Below, piece after piece: positions 58,236 to 64,000 of a DNA stretch of 64,000 bases. Under the pieces are notes generated by a model, which saw only the letters and a program-made list of their open reading frames with translations, did not search any database and was not told the origin of the DNA. Origin of the DNA: Amoebidium appalachense (Eukaryota; Ichthyosporea); NCBI GenBank assembly GCA_963693365.1, contig CAVNZM010000001.1, positions 6,510,001 through 6,574,000 on the forward strand, written 5' to 3'. Each line of letters opens with the position of its first letter. Position 1 is the first letter of the stretch. A program made the translations under genes and the position numbers.

Positions 58236-58544
58236 ATTTTAGACACCAAACTGCTCTTTTCGATTGCTTTATGGCCGGTCTGATGATGAGAGGCAGCACC
58301 CGGCTGCCGTCCCCGCAGGCCCCCACTGGGCCGCAAATAAATCACATGTACTGACTCCCAGCCCTGGGGCCATACACACGAGATCAATACAGATAAGGCC
58401 CTCGGGCCCGAAAACAGAAATCACCCCCCCCCCCCCCCCCCCAACCAAGCACTACTACCCTCAACCTAGCACCGTAGCCCTGATCCATAAAGCTGAGAAC
58501 AGCAGGCAAACGGCGAGGAAACAGAATGCGGGCGGGTGGGTGGG

Positions 58545-58701
58545 TCCTAAGAAGAAGCGGCGAGGAAAAGACTGTTTGAGAGAAACGAAAACGCGACTTT
58601 TTATAGTCGCTTCTACAGGAAGAGATGTGTGATGCCGATCATCACAGTCACCATCTTCTTCCGATTGGTGGATAAAATGAGTATTTACCAAATATATCAT
58701 T
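58545..58701. repeat. Direct repeat A2 of the retroelement
   Basis: Begins TCCTAAGA and contains AAAGACTGTTTGAGAGAAAC and ATGTGTGATGCCGATCATCA. It differs from 61080-61233 only by a few small indels. Confidence 0.9.
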
Positions 58702-58786
58702 TTAGACACCAAACTGCTATCTACGTCCACTAAGGCACAGCCGGCTGACATACACTATTATGCCTTACGCTGGCTGGCTGGGGCCC

Positions 58787-60766
58787 CTACGAGTCAGCCT
58801 GCCCAGGAACCGGGGTGCCGTCCAGACGAAATGCTTGCATACGCCACGGCCGCACCCCGCGCGGGAAAATCACCTCAGAGGGGCGCAGAGGCACACTTGC
58901 CGAAGCCAACCCCTGAATGACGGGCCACCACGACGCCGTATCCCACACTGGAACGACGAGGATGCCCGCGGCACCTTCCCGCTGCAGCTTGGCCACCGTT
59001 CGCTTGGTCAGCGGGAACGGAGGCGCCCACCAGCTTGGTGCCGTCCACGGCACCGCCAACCCGTCTGCCATCCCACCGGGGGCCCCTGCCTGGGCCCACA
59101 CATTAAACTCGGCCTTCACTGCCGAGGTGTGGGTGGCAAACCGATCGACTTCGGGCTGCATGCCCAGCAGCCACTCCACCCGCTCGACTGCCTCCGGCGT
59201 GACTTGCCATTCATGCCGGGGGTCCACCCGCGACAGGGCAATCTGCTCGGTCGTTGAGCTCACCCGGGATGTAGGCCACCTCCTGTGCCCAAGGCAACCC
59301 GTGGTCGAGGCACAACTGCAGAAGCTGCCACAGAATGCGCTGCATCGAGGGGCTGCCGCTGCCCTTTTTCCGCACGGCCCCAAGGGCCGCCAGGCTGGGC
59401 ATCGGCTTGCCACTGCACCCGCTGCCCACGGAGGGCTTCCTGTAGGGCAGGGCTCTGATAGGCCTCCAGCAGGCCCTCACACTCAGCAATCGCCGCCGCC
59501 CGCGGAGCGTCGTCGGCTGCCCACCTGCCCGCCGCCTCAAGCGCAGGGGCAGGGGATCCCGCCACTTGAAGCACGGCCCCCCAGCCGTGTGTGGTGGCGG
59601 CATCCGTGATGAGCGTAACCGTGACCGGGTTGGGCCATATCTCCGCCCGAGGCAACCGGCCAATGAACTGGGGCGTCCGACCGATAATCCGTAACTGACG
59701 CCCCGAAAGCCGAACGAAACTGCGCCAATTCCCCCCGCGTAGGGCGGCATACACTGGCCGCACCAACGTCAGCACGTGAGGAGTGGCAGCCCGCAGACTC
59801 CGAGTCATGACCACCCCCAACCACCGGGCGACTTGCTTCTTTTCCACCCATCGCTTGCCCTTGCGAGCCTTGGCCATCACCCGCTTGGTCTCCTCCACCA
59901 GCTTCTCCATAGAGGTGGCGGTAGGGGCCAACACACCTGCGGCAAGGTCGACATGGATGCCTACTATGGTCGAGGTGGTCGGTGGGCTCCCACTGGCCCT
60001 TCTCCGTATTTCGGCTCAGGCCCGTTGCCTCGAGCTCCCCCTCAACAACACCGCGAGTTTGCAGCGCCTTTAGCGGCCGTTCGACGACCAACCAGTCGTC
60101 CAAGAACGCTAACGTGCGCACACCGCGCCGGTGAAGACGCCGACCGAACTCCTTCATGAGCCGCGTGAAGTAGTACTAGTATGGGCTGAGGGAATAGCCG
60201 AAAGGCAGCACAGTGTACTGATACAGCTGGCCGCCAACCCGAATCTGAAAATATTTACGCCACCGTGGCGCAATTGCCAGCGCAAAGTAGCCGTCCTCCA
60301 GGTCGAAACTGAAGCCGTGGTCACCTGGCTGAGCAATGACCTGCAGGTCACTGAGCGTCTCGTACTTGAGGCCCCGCTGTACGGCATACTCATTCACTGG
60401 GCGCATGTCGATTATAAGCCGCACTTTACCGTTTGGTTTCCGCACCCCAAACGTGGTCGACACGCAATGCTTCCTGGACTCGTCGATGGGTTCAAGTGCG
60501 CCCTTACCCACTAAACGCGCAACTTCCACCAACGCCTCCTCCTCCGAAACTTCGCCCAAGTTTAGGTACCTCCCCATGTCGTGGGGAGGTGGCGGCCCAG
60601 CGCACCATTCGGGTGTGATGCCATACTTAATCCAGAAGAGCACGTCCTTGGCTGCTCCACCGCGCGCCCACTCGTCGTGGCACGCACGCACCCGTTGATA
60701 GAGCGGTGCAGGTGCTACCCCGCCCACTGGCTTACTGGGAGCACACATAACCGGCCGCCCCCGCAC
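58787..60766 (-). pseudogene. Reverse transcriptase-RNase H of a DIRS-like element, disrupted
   Basis: RT blocks in order: VRKPNGKVRLIIDMRPVNEY, FSFDLEDGYFALAIAP, LYQYTVLPFGYSLSPY, then an in-frame TAG (60178-60176), YYFTRLMKEFG, and the catalytic TLAFLDDWLVV. RNase H pieces follow after frame changes near 59960 and 59420: VTLITDAATTHGWGAVLQ, VAYIPGELNDRADC and DRFATHTSAVKAEFNVWAQ, then LVVPVWDTASWWP, the segment typical of DIRS-type pol ends. One stop and at least two frameshifts mean it is not functional. GC content is much higher than that of the flanks. Confidence 0.85.
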
Positions 60767-61079
60767 AGACCACTGCTGCCGGGGCCCACACTAGGACTAG
60801 AGAGCAGCACACGTTGCTGCTGTACATGCTCACGCGAGCAGCCCACACGGGCTAACGTTGCCAGACGTGCCTAGGTGCTTACAGCTACACAAACAACCCC
60901 AAAACACAACCCCACTTGGGTTTTGCAAAACTCATGAGCGCATCCGGTCTCAATGATCTGCGGTTCCTGGGCCTATTATTATAGCTAAAGTCTAGGGACC
61001 TACACGACTGACTATAGCGCTCACTGCGCTCAAAAGCTTTGGTCTTGGTCACTAGACCGGCCTCACTAACGCGCGCTTC

Positions 61080-61233
61080 TCCTAAGAGAAGCGGGCGAGG
61101 AAAAGACTGTTTGAGAGAAACGAAAAACGCGACTTTTTATAGTCGCTTCTACAGGAAGAGATGTGTGATGCCGATCATCACACCATCTTCTTCCGATTGG
61201 TGGATAAAATGAGTATTTACCAAATATATCATT
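61080..61233. repeat. Direct repeat A1 of the retroelement
   Basis: Matches 58545-58701 and ends at ATATATCATT, like its partner, where similarity stops abruptly. Confidence 0.9.
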
Positions 61234-61614
61234 GGAGGGTATTGGTCTTATCAGAAACGTTGGGCATGATGCCAGCAGAGATAACGGACACATAGCCATA
61301 TTTGGTAACTGTCATCTGCTTTTTATCTCGATTTGGTAATATTAGAGCATGCACCAATAAAAACCATATCTGAGATTCTTCTGCTTTTGAACCTTGGCAC
61401 GCTGCAGTCAAGGTGTCAAGACTCAAGAGGCCGGTACAGGTGTGGGGCCGGATGCACGCATGTTGGCGTGAGTGAATGCTGGTTTATATATGCAGCTAGG
61501 AATGTCTACTCAGTAATAGACCTAGTCAGGATACAACATACATACATTTAGGCGCAGAAACGCATGTAGGCACACACACGCAGGCACACATATTGGCCCT
61601 GAATCAGTCCTAAC

Positions 61615-61690
61615 ATGGACACCGGCTACAACACCGTTGCAACCACAAGCAACGGTACCCTGCCGTCCGTGGAGTACGTCTCCCTTACAC
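61615..61690 (+). CDS. Possible first coding exon, unassigned
   Basis: ATGGACACC opens a GC-balanced, non-repetitive stretch (MDTGYNTVATTSNGTLPSVE). A donor such as AACG|GTACCC is possible. No matching second exon can be phased with confidence. Confidence 0.2.
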
Positions 61691-61846
61691 CATGCACACA
61701 AACGCGGCGCACAGGCACACACAGGCACACATGCATACACATGCGAGGGCACATACACTCAAAGACACGCCCACGCACTCACATTTGCATGCGTACACCA
61801 GGCGCGCACACACACACAAACACACACGCACATGCGCGCGCACATT

Positions 61847-62014
<168 letters not shown>

Positions 62015-62342
62015 TACATACATTCACTCACTCACTCACTCACTCACTCATTTTCTCGCATTGACACTCGCTCTCTCTCTTGAGTCACTCTCTCAGTTGC
62101 ACCTCAAACACACGTCTCAACACACAGTGTCACCTGCGCGTACTCATACACACCCACGCACATACGTTCCCCTCCTTCACCACACTCTAAATGCATGCGC
62201 ACACAGACACACACGCGCACGCGAGCAGACAGGATAACACGCATAGCCACTATCTCATGCACCCAGGCATGCCACTGCACAGAAAGACCCCCCCCCCCCT
62301 CCTCCCTCCGCGCCTCCCCCCCCCCCCTCTCCCCCCCATCAT

Positions 62343-62344
<2 letters not shown>

Positions 62345-62431
<87 letters not shown>
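62345..62431 (+). repeat. (CA)n microsatellite
   Basis: About 85 bp of CA flanked by poly-C blocks. A second CA run at 62504-62538 precedes the possible exon at 62580. Confidence 0.95.
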
Positions 62432-62432
<1 letters not shown>

Positions 62433-62458
62433 CCCCCCTCCTGCCCCCCTTCCCCCCC

Positions 62459-62489
<31 letters not shown>

Positions 62490-62497
62490 GAACGCAT

Positions 62498-62543
<46 letters not shown>

Positions 62544-62579
62544 GCACCCACACCCACACACAAACACACCGCACAAACA

Positions 62580-62679
62580 GCTCTCTTGCCCTCGTCTCAA
62601 CCTTGACTAAAATGTTTCCCTGCGAATTGGTGCTATATGCTGCTTGTGCTAAACTTATAGGTGCTTTGGCTTTCAAGGT
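62580..62679 (+). CDS. Possible internal exon, hydrophobic, unassigned
   Basis: Between an AAACAG acceptor directly after (CA)n and an AAG|GTACTC donor, one frame is open with normal codon use ([20 protein letters not shown]). The acceptor layout is that of confirmed exons in this window. No homologue is recognised. Confidence 0.3.
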
Positions 62680-63191
62680 ACTCTAAAATTGTGCCTGCGT
62701 ACAGGCACCGTTTTTCTCTTATTTCGACTGACCTGTTGATCGCTCGTCAATTTTTAGTGGCTATTAGGTTTTGGATAGGTGGGTGGGCGGGGTAGCGGGT
62801 GATTTTAGGAGGAGGGCAAGTGTAGAGGCTCGGGGGAAGGTGGAGGGGGGGGGGGGGGGGGGAGAAGGGGGGGGGGGGGGGGGGGGGGGGGCTGTCACGG
62901 GGTGAATTGAATGAAGCAAGAGAAATTCTAGATATGATAGGAAGCATGTGTGGTTGGGTGGTGAGAGAAGGCTGGAGCCAGGAGTGGTACCTAGTGGTAA
63001 TAGCATTCATATTTCTCAGCAAACGAATATTAGTAATTTTATTTGTTATGCATCTATGCAGCCATTTCACTGTGTTTCTCTATGCAATAGTATTGATTTT
63101 TTTCGTCTTTCTGCCCTCTTTTGTCCATGCAAAATAAGTATTAATAAAGTAACAAAAAGAATTTCTAAATGTAAATTTTTCCCCTTTGTAA

Positions 63192-63382
63192 CAGAATATG
63201 TCGAGGTCTAACAGTGAATACGTATCAGAGATGCCGGGCACAGGACAAACAGAAGAGGGGAGACTGGGTTCAATCTCCTCTTTGTGCGCCGTTTTGCCCA
63301 CCTCTCAGGAATCATATATGGAAGGTGCCTCGGCCAATCAGCAATGTTTCTGGCACTTCTCCTCGTTGTACGTCCTGCTAAC
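63192..63382 (+). CDS. Possible exon, Ser/Glu-rich, unassigned
   Basis: After a TTTGTAACAG acceptor, a frame reads NMSRSNSEYVSEMPGTGQTE, then SLCAVLPTSQESYMEG, to about TTGTAC|GTCCTG. The codon composition is gene-like, but the link to 61615 or 62580 is unproven and poly-C follows at once. Confidence 0.3.
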
Positions 63383-63422
63383 AACCCCCACCCCCCCCCC
63401 CCTTCCCCCCCCCCCCCCCCCC

Positions 63423-63901
63423 GTGTTACTACCCTGCGGCGTGGGTCAAATCTCATATTTTCCCCTCTGATTACGAATTCTGTGGCTTTCGGGACTTAAT
63501 TCTTTTCAGCTGGTGTAGTATGTTAGCCAGGGAAGTATCGACTTAGGTATCGACGGGGGAGCTTCCTAGAAGCCCCGTCTCCTGAGTTCCTATCTATATT
63601 TTTCTTGCTTCTGCTTACTGCTGCAACTTTAACCCCCGGCCTTTCCCACTGCCCTTGCCTGCATAAGCAACCCTGCTCGTCTCTGATCAAGACGGGTGAC
63701 CTACTCATGTTCAAGTGAAACAGTATCTGAGTTGGGTTTCGTTAACGAGGGGAATAGGTCGAAACTCGGGTACTGTGGATGACGTGGGCCCCCCCTGAGG
63801 ATGGGCTCTGCTTATTATGCATACTCTTTATGTATGGCTTGCATTCTGCATCGTGTTATCCGTTTGTTCTTGTGTACTTCGTACTTTTTGACGCATTCAA
63901 A
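63423..63901 (+). repeat. Dispersed repeat family copy, extended form, bounded by poly-C
   Basis: Begins right after a poly-C run (GTGTTACTACCCTGCGGCGT) and ends at GCATTCAAAA before poly-C and poly-A. It is nearly identical to the reverse complement of 50527-51007, so these are probably the true element ends. Confidence 0.9.
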
Positions 63902-64000
63902 ACCCCCCCCCCCCCCAAAAAAAAAAAAAAAAAAAAAAAAACAAAAAACAAGGGGGAAAAAAAAAAAGAAGAAGAAGAAGCCTCAAACCCCACTACCCAT

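Larger units (their letters stand above)
58236..61233 (-). mobile_element. Degenerate DIRS/PAT-like retrotransposon with split direct repeats
   Basis: On the minus strand the order is A1 (61233-61080), RT/RNase H remains (60766-58787), B1 (58718-58699), A2 (58701-58545), B2 (58255-58236). A1 and A2 are about 155-bp direct repeats that are almost identical; B1 and B2 share the 20-mer ending in TAAAAT. This A1-ORF-B1A2-B2 order is the split direct repeat layout of PAT/Ngaro elements. No tyrosine recombinase is visible, so the element is incomplete or non-autonomous. Confidence 0.65.

Noticed and set aside
58760-60159. Plus-strand ORFs of 127-230 codons over the retroelement
   Set aside because: They are antisense shadows of the GC-rich reverse transcriptase/RNase H sequence.

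Overview
This window is nuclear DNA of an intron-rich eukaryote whose proteins look animal-like. Its introns and intergenic DNA are saturated with poly(C)/poly(G) tracts and (CA)n/(TG)n, (CT)n/(GA)n microsatellites. No prokaryotic gene organisation is present. A unicellular relative of animals (an ichthyosporean-like holozoan) would fit: there is a single BIG/ARFGEF gene with the full animal domain plan, a very conserved Rab1, a TDT/SLAC1-type transporter, and a mitochondrial nad2-like fragment that uses TGA as Trp. The lineage call is inference. Almost all long proline, His-Thr or Cys-Val reading frames are translations of simple repeats and are not genes.

Layout. 1-27250 (+): the last 33 exons of a BIG1/BIG2-type Arf guanine nucleotide exchange factor (HUS box, Sec7 domain, HDS regions, stop at 27248). 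The splice phases close over 4014 nt to 1337 residues; the N-terminal DCB part lies upstream of the window. 28533-30408: an AT/pyrimidine-rich block bounded by imperfect terminal inverted repeats and GCAGAA/TTCTGC palindromes, carrying frame-broken mitochondrial nad2-like sequence. 30855-31394: an orphan ORF. 31886-31929: Pol III A/B-box sequence. 33345-34841 (-): an intronless TDT-family membrane transporter. 36295-37308: a MITE-like element with GGGCCTGTTTGG ends and TTA duplications. 39639-42284 (-): a five-exon universal stress protein with a TATA box. 46708-54732 (-): a six-exon Rab1 GTPase ending in Cys-Cys. 58239-61233: a decayed DIRS/PAT-like retroelement (RT and RNase H, minus strand) with split direct repeats. 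61.6-63.4 kb: weak exon candidates.

A dispersed repeat family (about 250 to 480 bp, flanked by poly-C) recurs at least ten times, in both orientations, in introns and between genes. Many splice acceptors sit directly at the end of a (CA)n run and several donors run into (GT)n or poly-C, so intron growth appears driven by simple repeats and this family.

Functionally, the ARFGEF and Rab1 both act in early secretory and Golgi traffic (Arf activation and ER-Golgi tethering), but they are separate, oppositely oriented genes and nothing shows co-regulation. The most unusual region is 28.5-30.4 kb, which may be a mitochondrial linear-chromosome-like molecule inserted in nuclear DNA.
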